Notes: generated by a model from the letters alone, not told the origin. Counted from the first letter of the stretch, positions 46,362 to 55,372 are shown. The stretch: DNA of 64,000 bases from an uncultured Flavobacteriaceae bacterium (GCA_947500385.1 CANMSA010000006.1:225153-289152); one strand, 5' to 3'. Numbers and translations are program-made.

Positions 46362-46549
46362 GATTACTTGTCTTATGGTACTTTGGCAGGCGTTGTGTAT
46401 TGTAGATTTCCTTTATCAAGTCAAAGACCGCTCCCTTGTTCGTGAGGGCCACTCTCTTTTTGGGCTTCCTCTTGCGGCATACCTAGGATTAGACCATAAA
46501 AACCCCATCAAATGTCTTTATAGAGGGAACCCTGACGAGGCCTTGATCA

Positions 46550-47482
46550 TCATCCCCGTCCAGGCCCTCCACGTCTTCTATTTCTAGATCGCGTATTGCT
46601 TGTAGATTGCGGACTTGCCGCTGCTGCTGCCGCACCGCCTTGATGGGCATTCGTTGCAGTACCACCAAGGCGATTAAAAGTACCTGGCTGACGCTGATTT
46701 CCAAGATGGATGACACCGGTGTCCGATGCTGCATTCGAAAGGTTGGTAACGACCTGTTGGTTAAAGAAATTTCCTTCTAAATGTACGGTCAAACGTATTC
46801 GTCCATATTCTGTTGCGTTCACATTCTTAATAAATCTCCGGTTGAATAGCTCGTGATAATCATTCTCTTCATATTGAAGTTTGTTATTATTTAAAGTAAG
46901 TGTTTGGAGATTATCTAAATATCTGACGTTGGGTAGACGTGTGAACGCGTTGTTACTTAAGGCCAAATCCGAGATGCTTTCCAGGTCTCCCACACCGGGC
47001 ATCCACTCAATCTGGTTTTCAAAGAGTCGCAAAGTGTCAAGATCTTTCAAATTAGTCATCCTATCGGGCATGGCTACGATCTTGTTATCCTCAAGACCCA
47101 ATATCCTCAGACTCGACATTCCCAGTAGGACTTCAGGAAAACTTTCGAATTGATTACTTCCAGCCAACAACGCTATAAGTGGCAATGCTCCTACCTCTTC
47201 CGGTAGGCCGGTAAGCTTGTTATTTTCAACCCGCAAGCATTCAAGGGACCGGAGCAGCGCTATTTCAGTTGGCAACCGATCAAGCTGCATGGCGCTCAAA
47301 TCCAATACTTTGAGTTCAGGTATTTCTTCTGGTATTCGGCTTAAAAAATCGGTCAGTTGTGATTCTGTTAGCTGAAGCCCCGTGAATTCTAAAGTAATCA
47401 AATCATTCCCAAGCTGTGCTTTAGCCACTTCAAATCTTTGATTCGCAATATCGAAATCTGAATTATTGTTATTTGGATCCAT
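46550..47482 (-). CDS. Intracellular leucine-rich-repeat protein
   Basis: 310 residues, no signal peptide. Residues about 28-200 contain about seven LRRs of 22-23 residues (LKVLDLSAMQLDRLPTEIAL, LECLRVENNKLTGLPEEVGA, LRILGLEDNKIVAMPDRMTN), the L-x-x-LP type found in ROCO and bacterial cytoplasmic LRR proteins. The C-terminal tail is low-complexity (poly-Ala, then SRNRRRGGPGRG). In the other frame after the GCT-repeat at about 46620 the sequence would run on as QAIRDLEIEDVEGLDGDD, so a frameshift or slippage is possible there. A small ORF lies upstream on the same strand. Confidence 0.7.
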   Translation of the reverse strand: MDPNNNNSDFDIANQRFEVAKAQLGNDLITLEFTGLQLTESQLTDFLSRIPEEIPELKVLDLSAMQLDRLPTEIALLRSLECLRVENNKLTGLPEEVGALPLIALLAGSNQFESFPEVLLGMSSLRILGLEDNKIVAMPDRMTNLKDLDTLRLFENQIEWMPGVGDLESISDLALSNNAFTRLPNVRYLDNLQTLTLNNNKLQYEENDYHELFNRRFIKNVNATEYGRIRLTVHLEGNFFNQQVVTNLSNAASDTGVIHLGNQRQPGTFNRLGGTATNAHQGGAAAAAASPQSTSNTRSRNRRRGGPGRG

Positions 47483-47548
47483 TTACTTCTATTTAGTTCT
47501 AGTTGATTTAGTAGTGTTCAAAAGGCCCTTTCACCCCCAATCGAATCA

Positions 47549-47761
47549 TTATAATCGGTAAGAAATTATTAAGACCTGGTTTGCATCTCCCCTTTTTAAA
47601 GCTATTTGACAGCAATTTAATTGCTCGAAAGTTGTAGGCTGTTGGGCAAGAAAAGGAATCTCGCCACCGTTTTCAGGAAAGCCTTCCAAAAAAAAGTGTT
47701 GAAACCGATCTTCAGTCGTTGATAAGATTAACTTTTGGTAGTAAGTGATTTTCTCTTCCAT
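47549..47761 (-). CDS. Small hypothetical protein upstream of the LRR gene
   Basis: 70 residues (MEEKITYYQKLILSTTEDR to VLIISYRL). No domain recognised. It starts with ATG, lies 66 bp upstream of the LRR gene on the same strand, and its composition looks protein-like, so it may be co-transcribed with it; a chance ORF is still possible. Confidence 0.4.
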   Translation of the reverse strand: MEEKITYYQKLILSTTEDRFQHFFLEGFPENGGEIPFLAQQPTTFEQLNCCQIALKRGDANQVLIISYRL

Positions 47762-47951
47762 GATACGTCGGATGGATTCCTATCATAGGGCGAGAAAAGG
47801 GGAAACTTCAGGGGTCATTCTTCCCGGCCGCACCGAGACAGCAGGTAGGGGCGGAGTAGGGGAGGCAAAATGATCATGAAATGGGATAGGACGTATAAAA
47901 ATTAGAATTGCCCGATATTAGTAGCTGAGAATATTTTGTTTTCTTTACAAG

Positions 47952-49004
47952 ATGGAAGTAGATGCAGACCTCTTAAAACATATCGAATTACTGGTAGGTA
48001 GCATCGGTGTGATGATCAGCCTGCTCTTTGGTATTTTCCTATTCGTGACCAGAACAGGACGACACAAAGCCAATTTCTTCTTGTCATTGTATTTGTTGGC
48101 GTTTGGTTTACGCATTGGGAAGTCTTTGTTTTATAACTATTTTCCCATAGATTCCGTGATTCGCAATGTGTTTTTGGCCGTACTATTGGCTATCGGACCT
48201 TCGCTATGGTGGTATGTTTTTCTTCGCAAACAACCGCAACCTCAGCTTGCCGGCAAAACCTATTTATGGCATTACATCCCCATGTTTTTATTTATGGCCT
48301 TATGTTGGATAATTCCAAACAACAGCGGGGCTTTGGCACGAGCCATACACTATGCGCTCATCGCTCATATTTTTGGGTATGCCGCTTATGCACTTTATTG
48401 GTTGCGTAAAGCGGACAAAAAATCCGGGTCGCATAACGACCGTAAAAGGGATCGTTGGCTTCGATTTTTTGTCCTCACAAACCTGACCGTAGTGGGGATC
48501 TATGTCCTTATTATACAAAACATAATCCCTTATTATATGGGAATGGCGTTCCTTTTTTCAGCGGTAATCATTGCATTTTCCATTTGGTGGTTGCAACACC
48601 CGTTTCTGTTCAACGTTGAAGCCGAAAAATACGGGCAGTCTACCTTGGCGCAAGATGAACTAGTCGCATTATCCGCTAGGTTAAAACGCTTAATGAATAC
48701 AGAAAACCTTTATCTCGACCCGGATCTGTCCTTGGAGAAATTAAGTAACAAGATGGGTATTACCTCCAAACGCCTATCCCAGGTCATCAATCAATCCGAA
48801 CAGATCAACTACTCAACATTTATAACAAGGTATCGAGTGCTGGAAGCGAAGAAACGATTGGTCGCGTACGAGTATCGCCATTTAAAAATTTCGGCCATTG
48901 CGTACGATAGCGGTTTCAACAGTGTATCTTCTTTCAATGCGGCTTTTAAGCGTATCACCGCTACTACGGCGGTAGAATATCGCAATGCCTCAAAACAAAA
49001 CTAA
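47952..49004 (+). CDS. Membrane-anchored AraC-family transcriptional regulator
   Basis: 350 residues. Six to seven hydrophobic helices fill residues about 10-225, then an HTH_18/AraC domain (about 250-345) with EKLSNKMGITSKRLSQVINQ and AYDSGFNSVSSFNAAFK. Same architecture as the regulator at 10523. The following gene, after 430 bp, encodes an exported EreA-like protein that could be its target (inferred). Confidence 0.87.
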   Translation: MEVDADLLKHIELLVGSIGVMISLLFGIFLFVTRTGRHKANFFLSLYLLAFGLRIGKSLFYNYFPIDSVIRNVFLAVLLAIGPSLWWYVFLRKQPQPQLAGKTYLWHYIPMFLFMALCWIIPNNSGALARAIHYALIAHIFGYAAYALYWLRKADKKSGSHNDRKRDRWLRFFVLTNLTVVGIYVLIIQNIIPYYMGMAFLFSAVIIAFSIWWLQHPFLFNVEAEKYGQSTLAQDELVALSARLKRLMNTENLYLDPDLSLEKLSNKMGITSKRLSQVINQSEQINYSTFITRYRVLEAKKRLVAYEYRHLKISAIAYDSGFNSVSSFNAAFKRITATTAVEYRNASKQN

Positions 49005-49022
49005 GCTGGCTTTTTTGTTTTG
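48991..49022 (+). terminator. AT-only hairpin at the end of the AraC gene
   Basis: CAAAACAAAA (48991-49000) is the perfect reverse complement of TTTTGTTTTG (49013-49022), with a 12-nt loop containing the TAA stop. Stem lacks GC pairs, so terminator strength is doubtful. Confidence 0.35.
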
Positions 49023-49434
49023 CTTTAACACGCTCCCAAGGCACGTGAATCTTGCGAGCTCGATTTTATCAAAGCACCGCACCATGTTTTTTGATCCTAT
49101 TCATGAGATGCCCAGTCCAAAACGGGTTTAATGGGTTCGTTTTGTATGCCAACATCATGATGTTGGTAGGAATACACTTTTTTTGCACCCATTTTCGCAA
49201 TAACAATTCGTTGTTTTTAGCATCGCGTCCTTGTATGGTTGCGAGGGGCATTTTAGGTGGGAAACCCTCTCACGGCGGAAAATACCATCCGCAGTGATTC
49301 CCTTCTGCAACACTCATTTGAAGATAAAAGCACGTATGCAGTTGCTCAGATAGCTGCGCCTGGTAGCAATGGTTTCGCACTAGTAGAAAACGTTTGGGAC
49401 AGGAGACAAGATTTATAGAACTAAATACAGTACA
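49005..49434. other. 430-bp intergenic region with an 18-bp palindrome
   Basis: CCAACATCATGATGTTGG at 49149-49166 is a perfect palindrome between the AraC gene and the next gene. It could be a dimer-binding operator or chance. No gene is seen. Confidence 0.35.
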
Positions 49435-50700
49435 ATGATCAAGAAGAGTATAGTATGGGCCACTTGTGCGCTGTTTTTTCAATTTCAATCGCAGGTAATC
49501 GGGCAGGATTCGCTTACCGTTGAAGTCATGAAATCATCTGCGTACCTTTTTAATATCGAGAACGGGCAGTTCAATGGAGCAGGTGCCGCAATGCTAGAAA
49601 CGGCAATAGCGAACGCCCATGTTACGATGGTTGGAAATAGCCTCAACTCAAAGTTAGACCTTGATTTTGCCAATGCACTTTTTAGTGTTTTGAATTCAAA
49701 CAAGTACAATAAAATGATTTTGGAGATAGGCGGTATTTCGGGGCCTATCATCAACAAATTGATCCAAAAACCTGAAATTGTAAAAGAACTGAACCAGTTG
49801 AACAAGCAATATGGATGGCAGCGGAATGGCAGCAAAATGACCCCTATTCCAAACCTGAGCTATAAAGGTTCGGCAGAATTGATCAAAAATGCCGCTGAAA
49901 ATAAATGGTCATTGTTTGCAGTAGGTATAGAGTCATGGGCAAGTTATAAAATGCTTGTAGACGAGTTGTTCGTTCGTCTTCCGAAAAAGGAACAAAAAGC
50001 CTCTTTGGAGCTTTATAAAAACGTCTTGACTTTCTTAGAAGATAGTTATCAAGCAGTAGCGGCGATTAACCTGGAGAACTTGGCCCTATTTATGGCTACC
50101 CTGCAAAATTCGAAGCTCTTTATTTCTTTCTTGGATCGGATGGAGGCGTACGCGGGCAACCAAGAATTGATCTACCATTTTAGAAAGAGCCTGGACTACT
50201 GGGGGTATTATGCAGAAGGGAATGCCTATGCAAAAAACAACATCAGCATTCGTGAGTCGAGCGTACGGCTGGCAAAATCATTAAAAGCAACGAGTATCGA
50301 TTTCGAAAAAGATAAATTTTTTATTAAAATGGGGATAACCCATCTATCAAAAGGAATTGCGCCGAATGGATTTTATGGGGTAGGGAGTATGATGACCGAA
50401 ATGGCTAAATATCATGGGAATCATTCCAGCCTAAGTATTGGAGTAATTCCGCGCTACTATGAAATAGACGGTACCCTTAAAGACCATCTTGTTGAATCCG
50501 ATCTGTATTTTATGGGCTTGTTTAAGGAAATCATCCCGCTGGGAAAAAAAGAGGAGTGGCTCTTGTTGGATCTTCGCTCTTTTAATGAAAAGCATATTTA
50601 TGGCGGCAGCATCGTGAGTGAAAGACTCCGAAGGCTGATAAGCGCCTATGATTTGATCGTAATTCCGAAGACCGATAGAAAAGCCATCATCAATCAATAG
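49435..50700 (+). CDS. Exported protein, distant erythromycin-esterase-like family
   Basis: 421 residues with a signal peptide (cleavage after SQVIGQ). The overall pattern resembles PF05139/EreA: MVGNSLNSKLDLDF in the place of the GExHG motif, NKYNKMILEIGG, FAVGIESWAS, and a terminal AYDLIVIPKTDR. The catalytic Glu/His of the first motif are replaced (GNSLNS), so it is probably not an active esterase, or it belongs to a related superfamily such as ChaN/TraB. Confidence in family is low; an exported hydrolase-like fold is likely. An intrinsic terminator follows. Confidence 0.45.
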   Translation: MIKKSIVWATCALFFQFQSQVIGQDSLTVEVMKSSAYLFNIENGQFNGAGAAMLETAIANAHVTMVGNSLNSKLDLDFANALFSVLNSNKYNKMILEIGGISGPIINKLIQKPEIVKELNQLNKQYGWQRNGSKMTPIPNLSYKGSAELIKNAAENKWSLFAVGIESWASYKMLVDELFVRLPKKEQKASLELYKNVLTFLEDSYQAVAAINLENLALFMATLQNSKLFISFLDRMEAYAGNQELIYHFRKSLDYWGYYAEGNAYAKNNISIRESSVRLAKSLKATSIDFEKDKFFIKMGITHLSKGIAPNGFYGVGSMMTEMAKYHGNHSSLSIGVIPRYYEIDGTLKDHLVESDLYFMGLFKEIIPLGKKEEWLLLDLRSFNEKHIYGGSIVSERLRRLISAYDLIVIPKTDRKAIINQ

Positions 50701-50739
50701 CCTTGCTGTGTCTTACTGTCAATACACCCTAGTTTTAAA

Positions 50740-50780
50740 AAAGACGCGATCTTTTAAAACGATGCCGTCTTTCATTTTTT
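50740..50780 (+). terminator. Intrinsic terminator after the EreA-like gene
   Basis: AAAGACG (50740-50746) pairs with CGTCTTT (50766-50772), followed by CATTTTTT. It sits 40 bp after the stop codon and insulates the downstream cassette. Confidence 0.55.
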
Positions 50781-50989
50781 CTTCGAAAAAGTTTTTTCTG
50801 AAAACATTCTTCAAAAAAGGCAATGCAACCCAGGCATGGGGTTCATGAGTTCTTATAAAAGAAAATAACAAGCCATGACCAAGGGGTGACTTGCACGTTA
50901 TTTTACTACAAATTTTATTTGATTGCGGAAACCCGTAATTATATGGCGGTTCGCTTTTATCTATTTAGATTCCTCAAAGAATTTAGTTC

Positions 50990-51050
50990 CTACGGCACTT
51001 CCCCTATGTAAATAAAAATACCCGTTAATGGGTATATAATTAAATCTATA
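50990..51050 (+). repeat. Cassette-flanking direct repeat, left copy
   Basis: TTCCTCAAAGA, then TCCTAC, then CTTCCCC, then the hairpin ATACCCGTTAATGGGTAT at 51018-51035. The same order and near-identical spacing recur at 53655-53715. More diverged similarity extends left to about 50800. Confidence 0.55.
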
Positions 51051-51113
51051 GAAAGGCGAATTTTGAAAAGAAATAATACAGTATAAAATATCTAGCCTTT
51101 AATATTATATCGT

Positions 51114-52355
51114 ATGAGAAGAATATTATTAATCATAAGTTTTTTAATCATGGCCAAAACAACCGCTCAAACCGATAGTACTACGGATACCACAACCCTT
51201 GATTCTGAAGAAGTTAAAGCATTGAAAGAACTAAAAACTATATCTGACTTAAAGAAAACCATTGCTGAAAATGAAAAAGCTGAGCGGACAGCAAACTTGG
51301 ATAGACTTAAGTCGCCTTTGACTCTGGATGCTGTAAAATCAAATACTTCAGTGACTGGAGTCCATATTGAAAACGAGATTTTGGCGCAAAAAGCTGTTGA
51401 CAGCGGTATGGAAAAATTGGTCGCGTCCATTTTTACAAGCGATGTGGTAAGTTCCAATTCAAAAAGCTTGCAGAATGTCATTATTTACAATGAAACGCTT
51501 AAGGCTCAAATAATAGCCTATCAGGAACTCAAGTTGGATATGGAAGATTTTAAAACCAGATTTGAGCGTGAACACACTAAATTAAAGGCTATTGCCAATA
51601 TACCACTTAACCCCAATTCAAAAAGTATTGATTTAGCCGGTTTTACTGCAACCTTAGTTGGTGCGTATTCAATCATTCAAACCATTGGTGCCCTGAAATC
51701 GGCTTTTAATGTAGATAAATCCTTTACAGTAACTGAAACTGAAATTTCACAAGTGGCTATTGCGGCAAGTTTGTTCAAGGCGGTAAATAAAAAATTTAGT
51801 GGTGTGAATATCATTTCGCCTGTTCACATACCGGTTATACTCAACAAAAATTCTGGGGACTTGTCCGTTGCATGGAAGAGCATTACAGATACACACGGCA
51901 AATTTGTTGAATTATCCGAAAAGGTAAAAAAACTTGAAGGAGAAGCCAAAAAAGCATATGCTGATGAAAAGGACGAAAAATTGAAAAAGAAAAGAAAGGA
52001 AAGATTGGATGAGATAAGTGCTGGTTTACAGAAGATTTCGGCACAAATTTCTACCTATGATACGTTGACGAAACAATTGTATAAAGTTGGAGAGGACAAA
52101 AATAGTTTGCTGGCATCATCAATGCAAATCGAAGCCATCGTTAGCAAGCTTAACGAACCTAATTCCTTTATCCTTATTGTTGAAGTTGAGGCAAGCGGGA
52201 CTGCTTTTACAAGCAAGAGTTGGTGGGTGAATAATATCAAGTTTAGCGGTGGGGCACATATTTCTGGATTGTTATTTAATGTCGAGGGAACTTTGGTTAG
52301 TGCTGCCAAAGAACACGTTGTATTTCCTTTCTATAAAAATGATGAAATTGATTAA
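51114..52355 (+). CDS. Exported coiled-coil protein of the peptidase cassette
   Basis: 413 residues with a signal peptide (hydrophobic 4-16, cleavage after TTAQ). Residues 25-70 and about 260-320 are charged and helical (EKVKKLEGEAKKAYADEKDE), predicted coiled coils. A hydrophobic stretch at about 180-200 (AGFTATLVGAYSIIQTIGALKSAF) could be a membrane-interacting hairpin. The C-terminus is beta-like (NSFILIVEVEASGTAFTSKSWW). No family recognised. First gene of a three-gene operon; 14 bp to the next gene. The exported location next to a cytoplasmic-looking peptidase is odd. Confidence 0.65.
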   Translation: MRRILLIISFLIMAKTTAQTDSTTDTTTLDSEEVKALKELKTISDLKKTIAENEKAERTANLDRLKSPLTLDAVKSNTSVTGVHIENEILAQKAVDSGMEKLVASIFTSDVVSSNSKSLQNVIIYNETLKAQIIAYQELKLDMEDFKTRFEREHTKLKAIANIPLNPNSKSIDLAGFTATLVGAYSIIQTIGALKSAFNVDKSFTVTETEISQVAIAASLFKAVNKKFSGVNIISPVHIPVILNKNSGDLSVAWKSITDTHGKFVELSEKVKKLEGEAKKAYADEKDEKLKKKRKERLDEISAGLQKISAQISTYDTLTKQLYKVGEDKNSLLASSMQIEAIVSKLNEPNSFILIVEVEASGTAFTSKSWWVNNIKFSGGAHISGLLFNVEGTLVSAAKEHVVFPFYKNDEID

Positions 52356-52369
52356 TCTAATTGCTTAAT

Positions 52370-52732
52370 ATGCCAATACAGAAAAAAAAACCGGAAAGAA
52401 ACAAAATACCAAAAGACCAATGGAATTTGGCCATAGGGATTGATGAGAACGGCGATGCGATTACTCTAGAGGATTATGATTTAAACCAAAAGAAGAGAAT
52501 AATTCCTTTTCAAGCGGATTCCATCCCAGAAGTCGCTAAAAAGCAGCTTGCGCTGAATCGATTGGAAAATGTAAAAAACTACGGTGTTTTTCGCTTGCCA
52601 GGTGTTGGGAAAGTTGACAGAGAGAAGGCCATTGAATTAATCAAAGAGGACTCTGAACATGCAAAATATTTAATACAGCTAGAACTCAAAACAATTGATT
52701 TAATGGTACAACGACTAAATTCAAAAGAATGA
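52370..52732 (+). CDS. Small charged protein of the peptidase cassette
   Basis: 120 residues from ATG 52370 (MPIQKKKPERNKIPKDQW); a TTG at 52361 is possible but less likely. No signal peptide or known domain; mostly helical and charged. The stop overlaps the start of the peptidase gene (ATGA at 52729-52732), so the two are translationally coupled and probably form a complex, for example as regulator or substrate of the peptidase (inferred). Confidence 0.6.
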   Translation: MPIQKKKPERNKIPKDQWNLAIGIDENGDAITLEDYDLNQKKRIIPFQADSIPEVAKKQLALNRLENVKNYGVFRLPGVGKVDREKAIELIKEDSEHAKYLIQLELKTIDLMVQRLNSKE

Positions 52733-53379
52733 GCATTATCTACATAGACGTTAAAAACGATGAAGATAGTATCCAAATAGGGGACTATAGAAAACAACAT
52801 TTATATTATAAAATTCACTCGGATGTTGTTGCTGTATATGAATCCAATGGCGCCCTAGCAAGCGCAATAAAAAATGGTTGCACTTACCAGGCTGAGGCAT
52901 TATTCACTTTTAGTGGTCATGGCCATTTTGACTATATCAATGATTTTGGGTATACCAAAATATTTGACAAAGATGATAATGATTTAGTAAGCTATTTGGG
53001 GGACAAAATCGTCCATCTTCATGCCTGTTTTGCAGGAGATTCACTTGGGCCGCAAATGGTGAGTCAAGGATGCAAGGCATTTTTTGGATACAATGATTAT
53101 TTTAAAGCGCCACACGAAGATGACCCAGATTACCATCTCATTAGCTACTTTATGCAACCTGATGAAACCTTGGTAATTGAGCTCAATAATGGCGTAACCG
53201 CGGCTACTGCTGCAAATATGGCCATAATGGAGTATGAAAACTCGATTGATGCTATCGATAATAGTAGTCAAAATGGGAATTACCATGTTTTTATAAGGGA
53301 AAACAGAGATGCTTTTTGTCACCCGAACAGAGATTCGAAATACGGGGATAAATCGGCTACAATTTTAATGGCGGTATAA
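52729..53379 (+). CDS. Caspase/CHAT-like (clan CD) cysteine peptidase
   Basis: 216 residues, no signal peptide. A clan CD dyad is visible in the usual order: a hydrophobic strand ending in FSGHGH (catalytic His63) and, 36 residues later, a second strand ending in HLHACFAG (catalytic Cys99), followed by GCKAFFGY as in CHAT domains (GAKAVIG-type). The domain fills most of the protein, so it is a compact single-domain peptidase without the TPRs often fused to CHAT. Coupled by a 4-bp overlap to the small upstream protein. Family assignment is by motif; specificity unknown. Confidence 0.68.
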   Translation: MSIIYIDVKNDEDSIQIGDYRKQHLYYKIHSDVVAVYESNGALASAIKNGCTYQAEALFTFSGHGHFDYINDFGYTKIFDKDDNDLVSYLGDKIVHLHACFAGDSLGPQMVSQGCKAFFGYNDYFKAPHEDDPDYHLISYFMQPDETLVIELNNGVTAATAANMAIMEYENSIDAIDNSSQNGNYHVFIRENRDAFCHPNRDSKYGDKSATILMAV

Positions 53380-53486
53380 TATATCATTACGTGCCATCTG
53401 AAATATGGTACGCGACAGATTATTATTGACAGTTGTGATTTAACCACTTCGGCATGTTGGTTGCCACATAGCCTTCCTTGGCTTTT

Positions 53487-53582
53487 TCTTGCAAAATAAA
53501 AGGTAATGGAACACTTATTATGCGAACCGATCCCGATAGCTATCGGGAGTAGGGGAGTGTAATGTGTGTGGAATGGTATTTT
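53487..53582 (+). repeat. Dispersed repeat, divergent copy with CCCGATAGCTATCGGG palindrome
   Basis: GGTAATGGAACACTTATTA, then a perfect 16-bp palindrome at 53532-53547, then GGAGTGTAATGTGTGTGGAATGG. Ends shared with copies at 45.55 and 57.65 kb; the middle is different. The palindrome is frequent in Flavobacteriia genomes. Confidence 0.45.
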
Positions 53583-53654
53583 ACTACAATAAAAAATAAA
53601 ACTCAGAAAAGAGTAATTTATTTCTTGTTAATTTTTTATATATTTAAGTTCCTC

Positions 53655-53715
53655 AAAGACTTTATCTCCTACATTTTTCTTCCCCCGATAAATACCTATA
53701 AATGGGTATTGATTT
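53655..53715 (+). repeat. Cassette-flanking direct repeat, right copy
   Basis: TTCCTCAAAGA, TCCTAC, CTTCCCC and the hairpin ATACCTATAAATGGGTAT at 53692-53709, matching the block at 50990-51050. The distance between the two copies is about 2.67 kb and the three-gene peptidase cassette fills the interval. Confidence 0.55.
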
Positions 53716-53908
53716 TTACCTAGAAACTAAGGATTTTAAAAAGGCTGGTGTCAATTTATAACTTCTTATGAAACAATGCTTTTAGAAAAACAAAAAGAAG
53801 GAAAAGTATTCTCATTGGAAAATAAGGTCAAGCCGAGCCTCAGCATTAATAGCCTATATATCTCATGATTATCATCAAGTCCATTATAAACCTTTAATAA
53901 ATTAAAAC

Positions 53909-54757
53909 ATGAAAAAACACTTGAAAATTGGATTTATTCTAATGCTAATTGTGTGTGTCGGAAGTTGTTCTGGTTGTGACAAACTAGAAGACTTCAACTT
54001 TATTGAATTGACCGAAGAGGATGCCGCAGGTTTCGAGGCTTATCAAGATTCTCAAGAATTTGGAATACTAGGTAAAGGTGCAACTTGGAAAATGTGGAAA
54101 GATTTGCACAAAGAATGTATGAAAAACAAATGGCTAAGTAGAAATAGATATTTTGGAATTTCCAACACATTGAAATTAGGAACAATTACTGATAAAAAAT
54201 TTAAAGAAGTTTACAATACTTTGGATGATATTCTTTCAGAAGATGAAATGAAATATGTTATTGATGAAGGAGCGGCACAACCTTGCGACTACATCAGAAA
54301 AGTATCTTTTGATTTTGATAGTGAATTCAATATTGAAATTAAAGGACAAAATCAAGAATTAAGCATATTCATGGATAATGCCAAAAATACTAATGTGCAA
54401 ATTAATGGATGGCAACAACAAAATTTAAACACGGATAGATTGATACAAATAATGACTTCTAATGACGCCAAAAATGATGCTAATAAAAAATTGTATGCAA
54501 CGAGATTAATGCAAAAAAACAATCGATTATTATCTACGGTTGTAAAAATAAACGGTTTTACTTCTGTGATTCAATCAACAAAAAAAATCTCATCAGATTT
54601 AAAGTTAGAACTCGAAAAAGGTACTATTAAGGCGCCCATTGGCAATACCGGAATCGATGTTAGTTTTAAATACGTTGATAGCTTAACAATTAAGACTGAA
54701 ACAGATACAGATTTTTATGTCTTTGGACGATACCTAAAAACTAGAAAACGAAATTAA
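53909..54757 (+). CDS. Lipoprotein of unknown function
   Basis: 282 residues. Lipobox VGSC (Cys20) with further Cys right after it (SGC). Residues 60-120 are helical and basic (WKMWKDLHKECMKNKW); the C-terminal third alternates as beta strands (STVVKINGFTSVIQS, GIDVSFKYVDSLTIKTETD). No family recognised. It starts a same-strand cluster with a small exported protein, an endolysin-like protein and an aspartic protease-like protein. Confidence 0.6.
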   Translation: MKKHLKIGFILMLIVCVGSCSGCDKLEDFNFIELTEEDAAGFEAYQDSQEFGILGKGATWKMWKDLHKECMKNKWLSRNRYFGISNTLKLGTITDKKFKEVYNTLDDILSEDEMKYVIDEGAAQPCDYIRKVSFDFDSEFNIEIKGQNQELSIFMDNAKNTNVQINGWQQQNLNTDRLIQIMTSNDAKNDANKKLYATRLMQKNNRLLSTVVKINGFTSVIQSTKKISSDLKLELEKGTIKAPIGNTGIDVSFKYVDSLTIKTETDTDFYVFGRYLKTRKRN

Positions 54758-54792
54758 TTTCAAAGAATCCCATTAACATTAAAAATAGAATT

Positions 54793-55188
54793 ATGAAACA
54801 AGCTCTAATTTTTGTGATTATTAGTTTAGCTCCACATTTTTTTTTCTCGCAGGATACAAAATCAACTCATCATGGTATTCTTAGAGCAGAAAATTATACT
54901 ACAGGTATGCAATTGCCTGGTAATCATACCCAATCGGTTGACTACCACCTATTAGAAATGTATAATGGGGAAAAGTATAAGCTTTTTAAAGTAACAGAAG
55001 AGAATATACCAGTCCAATTTTACCAAGGCTTTTATGAATTCGATAGTAATAAAGTAGGGAAAATTGTTACTGTTGAAGGAGATATTGAAAATGGTGCCAT
55101 TTTTTCTACGAAAAAAATTGAATTAATGGACTTAAAATACCTACTGGGTCTATTAGAACAAGATAAAACGACCAAAAAAGAAAAGTAA
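54793..55188 (+). CDS. Small exported protein of unknown function
   Basis: 131 residues with a signal peptide (cleavage after FFFS). Mature part contains beta-like strands (VDYHLLEMYNGEKYKLFKV, KIVTVEGDIENGAIF) resembling an OB-type small periplasmic domain. It follows the lipoprotein by 36 bp and is probably co-transcribed. No family recognised. Confidence 0.55.
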   Translation: MKQALIFVIISLAPHFFFSQDTKSTHHGILRAENYTTGMQLPGNHTQSVDYHLLEMYNGEKYKLFKVTEENIPVQFYQGFYEFDSNKVGKIVTVEGDIENGAIFSTKKIELMDLKYLLGLLEQDKTTKKEK

Positions 55189-55372
55189 GCTTGCCGAAAA
55201 CCTATTTTAGTTTACAATCATGGGGATTCAAGGTTATTTTTAACCTTGGACAAGAATTATTTAAAAAATAATAATTCTAAGAATCATATTAAAAGAACTT
55301 AATAACTCCTAGAAATTCATATAAAAACTAGTGATTAAGATATACCGAGTTAAATAATTTAAACAATAGTTT

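Larger units (their letters stand above)
50701..51113. other. 413-bp region: terminator, then left copy of the cassette-flanking repeat
   Basis: The terminator of the upstream gene is at 50740-50780. From about 50800 the sequence shares blocks with 53480-53720, including TATTTTACTACAA, TTCCTCAAAGA and the hairpin ending in AATGGGTAT. It forms the promoter region of the peptidase cassette. Confidence 0.5.
53380..53908. other. 529-bp region with right flank repeat and dispersed repeat copy
   Basis: Holds a divergent GGAGCGAAG-family copy (53487-53582) with the palindrome CCCGATAGCTATCGGG inside, then the right copy of the cassette-flanking repeat, then the AT-rich leader of the lipoprotein gene. 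No gene. Confidence 0.5.

Noticed and set aside
53909..54757. Idea that the lipoprotein is a bacterial gasdermin paired with the caspase-like peptidase
   Set aside because: Length and beta-rich C-terminus fit loosely, but it has a lipoprotein signal, lies in a separate unit behind a repeat, and lacks the gasdermin N-terminal pattern.
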